Positions 9,851 to 19,789 are shown, counted from the first letter of the stretch. The stretch is DNA of 64,000 bases from Naasia aerilata (GCF_030296595.1 NZ_AP027731.1:2852001-2916000); one strand, 5' to 3'. The notes: a model not told the origin generated them from the sequence alone. Numbers and translations are program-made.

Positions 9851-12800
9851 GCCTTCTCGATTTCGCCGGGCACCTCCTCGCCTCGGTGCCGATCCTGCTT
9901 GCGCTGCTCGCGCTCCGCCTCGGCAATCAGAAGAAGGCCGAGCGCGTCCGACAGTTCCCGATGCCCGTCCTCGCAGTCCTGTACGCCATCATCGCGATGG
10001 TCGTGCTGTACCGGGTGAACGCCTGGCTGGGTGGGTGGCTCGCGTGGCTCATGCGGCTGATCCCAGTGGTGCGGGACTGGTACTCCTCGGTCTGGCTCTA
10101 CTTCCTCGAGAATCTTCTGGTTCTCGTCGTCTTCCTCGTGCTCAAGCTACTCCTGAAGCCGATCCTCGCCGGCCTTTCCCGCGGATCCGCCTTCCGCGGG
10201 CACCAGGCGGTTGAGGGCGTCTACGAATGGGACTCCGACTACGAGCTGTGGTTCGTCCGGCCTTCCACCGCGAACCTGCGAGGGCTGTTCCGGGGATTCC
10301 TCGCGGCAGGGCTCGTCATCACTGTCGGCTATACGGCTCTCATCACCTCCGCCCCGCAGTGGCCGGGAGCTCTTGCTATCGCCTATCCGGCGCTGATCAC
10401 ACTCGTTCTGGGCGAGATCGTCTGGTTCCTCTCGGGGGTCACCAAGGACGAATACGTGACCGACATCCTCGGCGAGGACGACGAGGCGACCCGAGTCGCG
10501 AACTACGGGCTGCTGCGTCAGGTCCTCGACCGCACCTTCGGCGATAGGGTGCTGGCCGAGGAGCTGAGCCTCTCGACACTGGACGCCACGCGGTCCCGCT
10601 CCCGGATCGACCGCCTCGTCGATGAGCAGGCGGGCGAACTGGAGACGCTCGCGGGCGCCTACTTCCAGCGACTCCGCGCCGACGGCGACGAGCTCGACAT
10701 CAACCTGCTGGACGCCTCGGTCAGGCTGCTGCGCAAGCAGAGCGTCGTCATCGCGAATCCGTTTCATGGCGACCTGACGCCGTATCTGGCGTTCCCGGCG
10801 CACTACCACCTGCTGCAGCACCGGAAGGTCCTGATCGTCGCGGGACGCGAGGCGGCGACCGCCGAGTATCGCGACTGGATCGCGGCGGGGCTCGAGTCGG
10901 TCACCGGAATCGGGGACCTCTGGTCGGTGCAGGTGCTCGGCACCACGCCACGCGACGACCTCGACGTCGGTGTGCTGCGCTTCGCTGACTTGCACAACAT
11001 GGATCTGCTTCGAGAGCACGACGCCTTCCTCGGGCAGGTCGAGTACGTCATACTCGCCGAGCCCTCCCGGCTGCTCGCCACCGGTCAACTCGGACTCGGA
11101 CTCGTCCTGCAGCGGGTCGGGCGCCGTGGCGAGGTCGTCTACGCGGCTTTCGATCGCAACCATGACGGTCTGGTCGACGCGCTGAGCCACCTGCTCAAGG
11201 TCGAGCTCGCCGACGTCGTCGCCTCGGCGCTGCCCACCGGCGCCACGAGCGAGATGGTGTGGCAGGCCGAGGGGCCCAGCATGCACACCGCGATCCTCCC
11301 CGCGATCACAAGATATCTAGGCCTCGGCACCGAGCTCGCGGCGGTCGCGCTCAAGTACCAGGTCGAGCGCGTGTCGTGGGTCGGCGGCGATCGCTTCCCG
11401 GTCCGCGACATGACTTGGCTCGCCGGACAGTACTACGGGCCCATCACCGCATTCGCAGAGCTCGATCTGACGCAGTCGGCGCTCGGAGAGGCTCTCGTGC
11501 CGGTCGCGAGCCCGTGGAGCGTCGAGCGCGCACCTCGACAGTTCCTCGTCGTCGAGGACGAGATCAACAACGTCTTCGAATCGCTGCGGCTGTATGCGAC
11601 GCGCGCCCGCACCGAGGGGTTCGTGAACCTCATCGCCGGCGACTATCTGCTGCGCGACTACATGATCGCCAACCGCGAGATCTTCGCGGCCGACCCCAAG
11701 GCGATCCCGTCGATCGTGCCCGACTTCGCCCGCACCGAGCGCAACGGCGTCCTGCGACTGCTGCTGACGATGCTCGCCTTCGACGTCAACGAGTTCGAGC
11801 TGACGAAGCAGCTGCAGCTGCTCGGGGTGACGGTTTCGAATGACGTGGCGACGGACGACGGGAATCCCGACTCCGCGACGGGGGAGGGAATGCTCGTCGA
11901 CCTCTTCAAGGAGCTGGTCCTCAAGCACACCGGCGTGAGCGACATCCGGATCCTCGCCGAACGCGAAGCGGCCGACGGCGAAGGGACCCTCCCGCGATTC
12001 CGGGTAGAACCGTCGAAGGACCTCGACGGCGTCCTGCAGCATCTTCGCGCCGCGTACTTCTTCGTCGAGGACGAGCGGGAGGACTCCTCGTACATCGGCG
12101 CGCTGCTCTACGGGCACGTGTATCAGGCGATGCTGCCGGGCCAGTTCCTCACGCACGGCGGCAAGTACTACGAGGTACAGGCGATCGGCAACGCCCACCA
12201 TCGCGACGGCGTTGTGCTCCGTCGCGCCGCCGACCACATCCGGGACCGGCGGGTGTACAAGCAGATTCGCACGTTCACGCTCCGCGACTTGGAGGCCAAT
12301 CCGATTTCCGGCGCCCGATTCACAGTGGACCGAATCGAGGCACAGCCCCATGCGGAAGGGCGTCTGAACGAGAGCCGGATCGAGTTGCTGCGGTCGTTCG
12401 CGACGATCTCGGTGTCCACTGTGGGATACCTCGAGATGCCGAGCAGGTCGGCCCTCGCTGAGGCGCATCGGATCGGGGTCGACGACGTGCCGACCCGGGA
12501 GTACCGGCACAAGGAAGTCCTGGAGATTCGCCTGCCGGAGGTCGACGCCTCCACGCGGCGGACGATCGTTGTGGTCCTCAACGAGCTCTTCGTCTCCGTC
12601 TTCCCGAACGCGCATGAGTACGTCACCGCGCTCACCGCGGATCAGGGCGATGAGGCCGGCGACCTTCTCGACGATCTGGTCGTCGACGGTCGTCCCGACT
12701 CGATCTTCATTGTCGAGGACAGCCTGGTCGACCTCGGCCTCGTCGTGGCCGTCGAGCGCAACTGGCGCCGGCTCCTGGAGATCGTCACCGACTACCTGCT

Positions 12801-13083
12801 GTGGCGCGAGACCCCGGTTCCGCCGGAGCCGCAACCCGAGCCGCTGGCGAAGGCCGAACCCGACTTCCCCGAAGTGCCGAAGACGAAGCGCGGAGCCGTC
12901 GCCAGCGTCCTCCGCGCCTTGGGCGGAGGGATCGCCGCCCTCTCAGGTCTCGTCGCCCGCCTCCTGGGCCTCCGTCGTCCCAACGCCTATGAGCCCCACC
13001 AGCAGCCGGCGGAACCGGCCGAGCCTCCGGCCGCGCTCGCCGTGGCGTCCGTCTCCACGTCGAGCAAGGAGTCCAACGCATGA
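9847..13083 (+). CDS. Large membrane protein of the tubulin-like operon, possibly with a degenerate helicase-like core
   Basis: This is an intact 1078-residue protein with a GTG start overlapping the preceding stop. About four to five TM helices occupy the first 200 residues (two before residue 60, one near 85-100, two between 155 and 205). The rest is cytoplasmic. Within it, a segment reading PAHYHLLQHRKVLIVAG, then VEYVILAEPSRLL and a later Arg-rich stretch, has the layout of a superfamily 2 helicase. The Walker A motif is absent and the DEAD box position reads AEPS. A later QFLTHGGKYYEVQAI element resembles small beta modules of helicase C-termini. I infer an inactivated helicase fold used as a scaffold, but this is tentative. 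The C-terminus is Pro/Ala-rich after a basic amphipathic stretch. It overlaps the next gene by ATGA. Confidence 0.68.
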   Translation: MSLLDFAGHLLASVPILLALLALRLGNQKKAERVRQFPMPVLAVLYAIIAMVVLYRVNAWLGGWLAWLMRLIPVVRDWYSSVWLYFLENLLVLVVFLVLKLLLKPILAGLSRGSAFRGHQAVEGVYEWDSDYELWFVRPSTANLRGLFRGFLAAGLVITVGYTALITSAPQWPGALAIAYPALITLVLGEIVWFLSGVTKDEYVTDILGEDDEATRVANYGLLRQVLDRTFGDRVLAEELSLSTLDATRSRSRIDRLVDEQAGELETLAGAYFQRLRADGDELDINLLDASVRLLRKQSVVIANPFHGDLTPYLAFPAHYHLLQHRKVLIVAGREAATAEYRDWIAAGLESVTGIGDLWSVQVLGTTPRDDLDVGVLRFADLHNMDLLREHDAFLGQVEYVILAEPSRLLATGQLGLGLVLQRVGRRGEVVYAAFDRNHDGLVDALSHLLKVELADVVASALPTGATSEMVWQAEGPSMHTAILPAITRYLGLGTELAAVALKYQVERVSWVGGDRFPVRDMTWLAGQYYGPITAFAELDLTQSALGEALVPVASPWSVERAPRQFLVVEDEINNVFESLRLYATRARTEGFVNLIAGDYLLRDYMIANREIFAADPKAIPSIVPDFARTERNGVLRLLLTMLAFDVNEFELTKQLQLLGVTVSNDVATDDGNPDSATGEGMLVDLFKELVLKHTGVSDIRILAEREAADGEGTLPRFRVEPSKDLDGVLQHLRAAYFFVEDEREDSSYIGALLYGHVYQAMLPGQFLTHGGKYYEVQAIGNAHHRDGVVLRRAADHIRDRRVYKQIRTFTLRDLEANPISGARFTVDRIEAQPHAEGRLNESRIELLRSFATISVSTVGYLEMPSRSALAEAHRIGVDDVPTREYRHKEVLEIRLPEVDASTRRTIVVVLNELFVSVFPNAHEYVTALTADQGDEAGDLLDDLVVDGRPDSIFIVEDSLVDLGLVVAVERNWRRLLEIVTDYLLWRETPVPPEPQPEPLAKAEPDFPEVPKTKRGAVASVLRALGGGIAALSGLVARLLGLRRPNAYEPHQQPAEPAEPPAALAVASVSTSSKESNA

Positions 13084-13916
13084 CCGCGAGGATCGACCCG
13101 AAGCGCTATCTGCAGTTGGGCGGCGTGGCCCCCGCTCACTCCTTCAACGGCAGCACGACGCTCGCCTACCTCCAGTCGAAGGGCTTCGGCGACAACTACC
13201 TGGAGCAATCCCGGGTCGCCGTGGGGCGCGGGGCGGGACAGGACTTCGTGTTCGAGCCGGGCACGGCGAACTACTGCGACTTCTGTGCACGTCCCCTCAT
13301 GGGCGGCGAGTTCGATCTGCTGCAGGACGGCCGGGAGCGCTGCGTCACGTGCTCCAGGACAGCCGTCACCACGCACGAGGAGTTCGTTCTCCTGTACCAG
13401 GAGGTCCGACGTAATCTCGAGGTCATCTTCGAGATCCAGTTCAACGTCGGGATCACCGTGCGCATGGAGAACGCGAAGACGATCGCCCGACGCACCAACG
13501 AAAGGTTCGAGCCGACCGCAGGCTTCGATCCCCGAGTGCTCGGCTTCGGATCGAAGACCGCCAATGGCTACGAGCTGTACATCGAGAACGGGTCCCCGAA
13601 GCTCCCGAGCATCCAGACGATGGCGCATGAGCTCACGCACATCTGGCAGTTCCGGAATTGGGACGAGTCGGCGATCCATGCGAAGTACGGCGCTAGGAAC
13701 CATCTCTTCATCTACGAGGGAATGGCCTCCTGGGCGATGATCCAGTATCTGTACTCCACCAAGGAGACCGACTTCGCGAGCCGCGAAGCCGCACACACGA
13801 GAGCGCGCCAGGACGAGTACGGGGCGGGGTTCCGGCTCTTCGAGGAGCGCTACCCGATTCGAGTCGACGGACGTGTCTTGCGGGAGACCCCGTTCAAGCA
13901 CAAACTTCCGCTCTGA
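13080..13916 (+). CDS. Zinc-ribbon gluzincin metallopeptidase (DA1-like architecture)
   Basis: This 278-residue protein closes the operon and its ATG overlaps the preceding stop. Residues ~88-112 hold two CxxC knuckles (CDFC and CVTC) about 20 residues apart, a treble-clef or LIM-like finger. The C-terminal half carries MAHELTHIWQ, an HExxH zinc-protease motif, followed about 30 residues later by IYEGMASWAM, which supplies the third-ligand glutamate of gluzincins. Finger plus HExxH plus EGxA resembles the DA1 peptidase arrangement; the similarity is architectural and I cannot confirm homology. No signal peptide is seen, so it should act in the cytoplasm, perhaps processing operon partners. 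It is intact and highly coupled to the operon. Confidence 0.78.
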   Translation: MTARIDPKRYLQLGGVAPAHSFNGSTTLAYLQSKGFGDNYLEQSRVAVGRGAGQDFVFEPGTANYCDFCARPLMGGEFDLLQDGRERCVTCSRTAVTTHEEFVLLYQEVRRNLEVIFEIQFNVGITVRMENAKTIARRTNERFEPTAGFDPRVLGFGSKTANGYELYIENGSPKLPSIQTMAHELTHIWQFRNWDESAIHAKYGARNHLFIYEGMASWAMIQYLYSTKETDFASREAAHTRARQDEYGAGFRLFEERYPIRVDGRVLRETPFKHKLPL

Positions 13917-14107
13917 ACGGACCCACCGGCAAACTGCTCGGTTGGCGCGCTTGAACGCCCTCCGGGCGAGGTCGTGGGAGTTGAACCGGACCGCTCGTCG
14001 CTTGCACCGAACTGGCTCGTCCTCCACAGGCGAGATGCGAGCTGAGCTGTCCACCTTTTGTAAGCGACAATTCTGACCAAGGCGAAGCATCGGCGACTCT
14101 CGTGCCC

Positions 14108-14521
14108 ATGTCGAATCTCACCGCCGAAGACCTCAGCAACATCCCCCTGATCGACGCAGCCGACATTCAGTGGCGCGTACGCGATCTCATAGGGCGGGCA
14201 ATTACCCGCAAGATCTGGCTTCTTCTGCTCGACGCAGAACGCCGGCAGCTCCCGGTGTTCCTACCCATCGATGGTCTCCCGACACATGCGCCACCCGGAG
14301 AGTCGATGGGGCCGTTCCTGCGAGCGGTCTGCCAGGAGCCGACGCGGGAAGTTGTGTGCGTCCTGGAACGACCGGGCGGATACGGTCTAACCCCCGCCGA
14401 TCGTGGATGGCTGCAGCTCTTCGCCTCCGGCGTGACCGAGGCGGGTTTGGGCTTGGCGGGAATGGTTCTCAGCCAAACGCACGGCACGCGATGGCTGCCG
14501 GCGGAGGAGTGGGGGTCCTGA
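14108..14521 (+). CDS. Hypothetical protein upstream of sbcC
   Basis: A 137-residue soluble protein is encoded from ATG 14108; an in-frame GTG six bases earlier is an alternative start. Visible features are a hydrophobic strand KIWLLLL, a strand VVCVLERPGGYGLT, and a C-terminal half rich in Gly and Leu ending WLPAEEWGS. There are no Cys residues that would suggest metal binding, and no signal peptide. I do not recognise the family. It follows the metallopeptidase by about 190 bases and precedes sbcC by 100 bases on the same strand, so it may be the right border of the inserted segment or a resident neighbour of sbcC. Codon and GC use match neighbouring genes. Confidence 0.6.
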   Translation: MSNLTAEDLSNIPLIDAADIQWRVRDLIGRAITRKIWLLLLDAERRQLPVFLPIDGLPTHAPPGESMGPFLRAVCQEPTREVVCVLERPGGYGLTPADRGWLQLFASGVTEAGLGLAGMVLSQTHGTRWLPAEEWGS

Positions 14522-14621
14522 AGGAATCTGACCTACCTACTCACCTTTCCCGCCGATCCCCGCCAGCCGAAGAGCGGCGATCCTTCCGGGCACTGTCGGT
14601 AGCCGCGCTTACCGTCGAAGG

Positions 14622-17575
14622 GTGAAGATCCGCCGCCTCCGCCTCGCCGGCTTTGGCCCCTACAAGGACGAGCAGCGCGTCGACTTCGACGAGTTCGACC
14701 GCGACGGCATCTTCCTCATCTCGGGCCGAACCGGCGCCGGCAAGTCGAGCATCCTCGACGCGATCTGCTTCGCCCTCTACAGCGGCATCCCGCGCTACGA
14801 CGGGCGGGACGCGCAAATCCGCAGCCACCACTGCGACATCGACGATCCGTCCTTCGTCGAGCTCGAGTTCAGTCTGCGTGGCGAGGACTACCGCATCTGG
14901 CGCACCCCTGAGTATCTGCGTCCCGCCAAGCGCGGGGAGGGCTGACCCCTGCGAAGCCCGAGGCCCGACTCGAGATCCGCGAGGGCGCCGACTGGCGCGG
15001 GCTCGCCGCGTCGCCGCGCGAGGTGGGTCTCGTGCTCGGCGAGATCCTGCCGATCAAGGAGGACCAGTTCCTCCAGGTGATCCTGCTGGCCCAGAACCGC
15101 TTCCAGAAGTTCCTCCTAGCCAAGACCGACGAGCGCCGCGCGGTTCTCCGCACGCTCTTCGGCACGGCGCGGTTCGAGAAGCTCGAGACGTCACTCCTCG
15201 AGCGACGCAAGCAGCTCGACGCCGAGGTCGCGACCACCCGCCAGACCATCGCGATGCATGCGGCCACGGTGGCCGAGCAGGCGGAGCTCGACGAGGCGAT
15301 CGTGCCTGATCTCGACTGGTTCCTGGCGGCCCGGGATGCGCTGGGGGAGCGGCTCGTCGTCACCGGCGCGACCGTCGACGTCGCCAACGCGGAGGCCGAG
15401 GCTGCGGAGATCAGGTGGCGGGCCATTCAGCAGCTGCTCGGGAAGCAGACTCGTCTGCGGACAGCCCGGGAAGGGCTGCTCGCCCTCGAAAAGGCGGCGC
15501 CGGCGATCGAAGCAGAGCGGAAGTTCATCGAGGCCGCTGCGCGCGCCGAGCTCGTCGTCCCCTTCTTGGACGCGCGCGCGGCCGCTGCGAAGGCTCTCAC
15601 CAAGGCCAGGGAAGCGGAGCAGGCCGCGGGCGAGAGCTGGGCACCCTTCGCTGCTCAGCACAACGGTGATGTGGACCTGCCCGAGCTGATCGACACGCTC
15701 ACTGCGGCGGTTGGCGCCCTTGACGCGGCGGTCGCCGAGGAGCAACGGCTGCCCGAGCTGCGGCGGGACGTAGAGCGGCTGACTGCCGCGGCGGCCACCC
15801 GGGCGGCGACGATCTCGGCGCGCGTCGCTCGCATCGCCACCATCCCGTCGGTCCTCGACGTCCTCGATGACAAGCTCGGCGCCGCCTCGGTCCTCGCCGG
15901 TACGGCCGCAGACCGCCGCAAGGAGCTCGATCGCGCCGAGGACGCCCTGTATGCAGCCCGCCTCGCTGAGAAGCTCGAGAACGAGTTGGCCACCGCCTCC
16001 GAGGCCGAGCGCGCGGCGAGCAAGGAGAACCTGGCCGCCGCGCTCGCCTACGACGATCTGGTGAACCGCCGGCACGCCGACATCGCTTCGGAGCTCGCCG
16101 CTGCGCTCAAGCCCGGCGAGGCCTGCAAGGTGTGCGGGTCGGTCGAGCACCCGTCGCCCGCACCGCAGGTCGCGGATCCCGTCACACCCGCAACCGTAGA
16201 GAAGGCCAAGGCCACCATGGCCGCCCGACAGCGGGACCTAGAGGCGGCAGGAGCTCGAGTGAGCGACGCCTCCGCCCGCCTGGCCGAGGCGCGCGGCAAG
16301 GCGGGGGAGCGCTCCGTCGAGGAGGCCCTCGGCCAGCGCGACGCGGCGCGGAAGGCGGTCGATGCCGCCGAGCAAGCCGAGCACGAGCGCGCGATGCTCG
16401 CCGCCGAGAAGGCCCAAGTCCGCGCCGGGCTCGACACCGAAAGTGCCGCGCTTGAGGCGGACCGCACCGAGCAGCGGGCGATCGCGGCGCAGGTCACTGA
16501 GGCGACCGTCAAGCGCGATGAGGCGACGGAGCGCGTTCGGGTGCACCGGGGCGATCACGACAGCGTCGGTGCGCGTGCGGCTGCACTCAGAGCGGAGCGT
16601 GACGCCGCCCGCGAGCTGCATGAGTCCCGAGAGGCTCGGTCCCAGCGGGCTGAGGCGCTGGAATCGGCAGTCGCCGCTCTCGCCGAACGCCTTGCCGAGC
16701 ACGAGTTCGACTCCGAGGACGCCGTCACAGCGGCCCGCCTGCCCAAGGCCGAGGTCGAGGGGAAGCGCGCCCTCATCCGCCAGCATGAAGGCGAGCTGGC
16801 GGCGGCGCGGTCCGTGCTCGCGGACGATGAGCTCGCGGACCTCCCGGCGGAGCCCGTCGATCTCGCGCCGGTCCAGGAGGCGCTCGTGCGGGCACGTCAG
16901 GCGCGTGACACGGCTCTCGCAACGCACGCCGAACTCAAGGCGCGCGCTCGGGTGGTCCGCGCAAAAGTGGTCGAAGCCGAGGACCTCTTGAGCCGGTCTG
17001 CCCGACTGCTCGAGGAGTACGAGCAGGTCCGTGCCCTCGCCGCCGCGGTGCACGGCGAAGAGCCCAACACCAAGCGCATGCGGCTCGAGACGTTCGTGCT
17101 TGCGGCGCAGCTCGAGCAGATTATCGCCGCGGCGAACCTGCGCCTGCGCACCATGACCGACGGCCGCTACACGCTCCTGCTCGACGACGAGCGGCAGTAC
17201 CGGAACGCCGAGGCGGGCCTCGGCCTCACCGTCCTGGACGAGCACACCGGGATGCCCCGCCAGACGGCGTCACTGTCCGGGGGCGAAATGTTCCTCGCCT
17301 CGCTCTCCCTCGCGCTCGGCCTCGCCGAGGTGGTGTCGCAGCAGGCTGGCGGCATCCGCCTCGACACCCTCTTCGTGGATGAGGGCTTCGGCTCGCTGGA
17401 CGGAGAGACGCTCGAGGTCGCCATGCGCGCCCTCGACAGTCTGCGCGCCGGCGGCCGGACGATCGGGCTCATCAGCCACGTCGACTCCATGAAGGAGCAG
17501 ATCCCCGCGAAGCTGGCGATCACGGTCATGAACACGGGGGAGAGCGCGATCGAGTCGAGCTATGCGCTGGTGTAA
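14622..17575 (+). CDS. sbcC: Exonuclease SbcCD subunit C (one apparent frameshift)
   Basis: This is the Rad50-like SMC ATPase of the SbcCD nuclease. The GTG start gives MKIRRLRLAGFGPY. Walker A follows as GRTGAGKSS, then two long coiled-coil arms flank a zinc hook (ACKVCGS). The C-terminal lobe has the signature LSGGEMFLASLSLALGL and Walker B LDTLFVDEGFGSLD. Predicted length is about 984 residues, normal for the family. The frame breaks near 14937 in a GGGAGGG stretch: after KRGEG the sequence resumes one base later as LTPAKPEARLEIREG. All functional motifs lie in frame on one side or the other, so I consider a missing base more likely than a true mutation. SbcD, its obligate partner, is separated by about 14 kb. 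Confidence 0.9.
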
Positions 17576-17635
17576 GGCGACCAGGAAGCTCTGATCCGGT
17601 CGTAACGGGAATCGGTGCGGGAGCCGACGCCGGCG

Positions 17636-19789
17636 CTACTCGCCCTCCACCACGAGGTCGGCCTCATCCTCGTCAAGGCTTTGGAGATACTCGTCCCTGA
17701 GCGTCGACATCGACCTGTCCGTGTCAGGACCGACGAGCCAGAACCACCAGCCGGGTTCAGATTGCGACCCACTGACGGCCCGCGCGGCTGCGCTCAAGGT
17801 GCTGTATGGAGTGTCGTTGACGAAGACTCGGCCATCCTCACTGACTGCACAGGTGCGCCCAGCGAGAGCGCGCGGGCGGGCGAACAACGTCTGTCCTGGC
17901 GGAACCAGCCCGGCTCGAACGAGGTCTGCCACCTCAACGCGATGAGAGGCACGCTCGACGGCTCCTGCGACCTTTCCGGTGTGGCCGACCGGTACCTCCC
18001 ACGTCTTGAGAATGTCCGATATGAGGTTCTCGGTTCGCTGGCGAATACGGGCCTCATCCCACCCGTCTGCACCGCGGTCGACTACTTCACGCGTCAGCAG
18101 GATGGAGGTGAGACCGTTGAGCAGTGTCCGCTTGCCGTGCTCGCCATGCCAGGGGCCGTTACTGACTTTGCTATTGAGGCTCTGGGTGACCAGGGTCAGG
18201 TTTCCCAGGGTCTGGACCAGTGCGTCTCGGGCCTCTGGATCTGCCCCTTGCGGGTCTGCTGGCCAGTTGGTCCTCCACTCTTGGGGCATGATGTGCTCGA
18301 TTGTGCAGGTGCCCCGCACCACTGGCTGCTCGTGCAGAGGCTTTCCATTTGCCCAGCCCCGCTTGTAGTCCTCGACAGCCTCGAGGACCATGCGCAGCCT
18401 CCCCCGGCGCAGGCGCCAATAGGCGGGCATGGAAGTCAGTTCCCGTCGCACCTCTGCGTCCCCGGGCCAATAGGCCGTCGGGCTGTCCTGCCGCCCCAGG
18501 AATGCCTCCACCGCGTCACCCACCAGGGCGCGCTCGCGTGAGTTCACGTGCGTGAGGAGATCGATGAAGAACCGGTTGTAGCCCTTGGTGCTGGCCCTCA
18601 CGAGGACTCTCCGCACCATCCAGCTCTCTAAGGCGGCCAGCGCCTTATCCGATTGGGCGCGCGGCACAGCCGGCAGTTCTGGGTCTAAGAGCCATAGAAG
18701 GAAGGGCTTCACCAGCTCGGACTCCAGAGTGGAAGTCCGGTACACGAACATCTCGACTCGGGACAGAGGCCCGGATCGTGCCGCGGCCCGCTCAAGCAAG
18801 TTGCGGTACAGGTCGGCGGAAGCTTGAACCGACGGCAACAGCTCGCGCATGCCGTCGCTCCTCTCGGAAATATACCGCTTAAACGCGGAGAACACCTCCC
18901 GAGCCGGGACGTCCCTGAAGGTCTTCGAGATGAGCCACTGATTGAGGAACAGGGAACTTCGACTGTAGAGAACCCGACCCGCCGAGACCTCCGTCTCCCA
19001 GAAGGGTGTCTCGAACTCAGCCCAATACCGCTGGTATGCCAACTCGATATCGTCGGCTCCGGCTTCCAACCGCTGGAACACGAGGTTCTTGATGAGATCG
19101 GCCGGCGTCAGCGGCGTTCCGCGTGCGTTGAGCGTTTCGAAGATTTCTTGAGCGTCCTCGTCGTACAGCAGGTCGATTGAGACGAGCAGAAGTTGCGAGG
19201 AGAGGATCTCCACCAGGGCGGCCGCGCGAGGCCCTATTTCTCCTTCAGTCAACCAGGCTGACGCCGAGGTCGAGAAGAACTCGTGAGCCCGGGCCATCCG
19301 ACTCGATCGATGTTTCAGCGTCGAGTAATCGACGGGCACGCCGGCCGACATGACTTCGTTGAAGGCCGGACGGTCCCGGTTGGTCGGCCATACCTTGAAG
19401 CGATCAGCTTCCGCAGTGGTGAAATGCGCAGGGTTCTCGACCAAGTCCTGCAGCTGGCGCGCAAGAGAGTCGAGCTGTCGCATCTCAAGCTGCGCGTGAA
19501 CGGCGTCCAAGAGCAACTGCAAGGTGGTCAGCCGCTGCTGACCGTCGATGACAGTCCGAACAGCCAAGCTCCCGACCTGAACAGCTTGCTGCTGGAGGAC
19601 GACCGCGCCGAGGAAGTGCGGCGCCACGGGCTCACCGCGCAATCGCCGTTCCGCGAGCCGCATGACATCGCTCCAGAGCGGCGCCCACTGCGCGTCCTCC
19701 GACCAGACGTACGGCCGCTGAAACAGCGGCACCAGCAGACGTTGGGGGAGAAAGAAAATATCGCGAGGCGTGCGGACGAGGGTAAGCAT
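17636..19789 (-). CDS. GmrSD-type modification-dependent restriction endonuclease (DUF262-DUF1524)
   Basis: This 717-residue protein has the DUF262 (GmrS-like) domain at its N-terminus. Its PLFQRPYVW motif and VIDGQQRLTTLQLLLDA carry the conserved DGQQR nucleotide-binding/hydrolysis box. The GmrD-like DUF1524 HNH domain lies toward the C-terminus, with CTIEHIMPQEW and LGNLTLVTQSLNSKVSN. Such fused proteins cut DNA carrying modified (glucosylated or hydroxymethylated) bases and act against phages. The start chosen is ATG 19789, preceded by GAGG at 9 bases; an upstream in-frame start exists at 19831. About 75 extra residues follow the HNH domain, as in single-chain relatives. It is convergent with sbcC (60-bp gap), placing defence next to repair. 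Confidence 0.88.
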   Translation of the reverse strand: MLTLVRTPRDIFFLPQRLLVPLFQRPYVWSEDAQWAPLWSDVMRLAERRLRGEPVAPHFLGAVVLQQQAVQVGSLAVRTVIDGQQRLTTLQLLLDAVHAQLEMRQLDSLARQLQDLVENPAHFTTAEADRFKVWPTNRDRPAFNEVMSAGVPVDYSTLKHRSSRMARAHEFFSTSASAWLTEGEIGPRAAALVEILSSQLLLVSIDLLYDEDAQEIFETLNARGTPLTPADLIKNLVFQRLEAGADDIELAYQRYWAEFETPFWETEVSAGRVLYSRSSLFLNQWLISKTFRDVPAREVFSAFKRYISERSDGMRELLPSVQASADLYRNLLERAAARSGPLSRVEMFVYRTSTLESELVKPFLLWLLDPELPAVPRAQSDKALAALESWMVRRVLVRASTKGYNRFFIDLLTHVNSRERALVGDAVEAFLGRQDSPTAYWPGDAEVRRELTSMPAYWRLRRGRLRMVLEAVEDYKRGWANGKPLHEQPVVRGTCTIEHIMPQEWRTNWPADPQGADPEARDALVQTLGNLTLVTQSLNSKVSNGPWHGEHGKRTLLNGLTSILLTREVVDRGADGWDEARIRQRTENLISDILKTWEVPVGHTGKVAGAVERASHRVEVADLVRAGLVPPGQTLFARPRALAGRTCAVSEDGRVFVNDTPYSTLSAAARAVSGSQSEPGWWFWLVGPDTDRSMSTLRDEYLQSLDEDEADLVVEGE

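Noticed and set aside
17615..18541. Plus-strand frame over the GmrSD gene
   Set aside because: The opposite strand carries clear DUF262 and DUF1524 motifs; the plus frame is a shadow with no family features.
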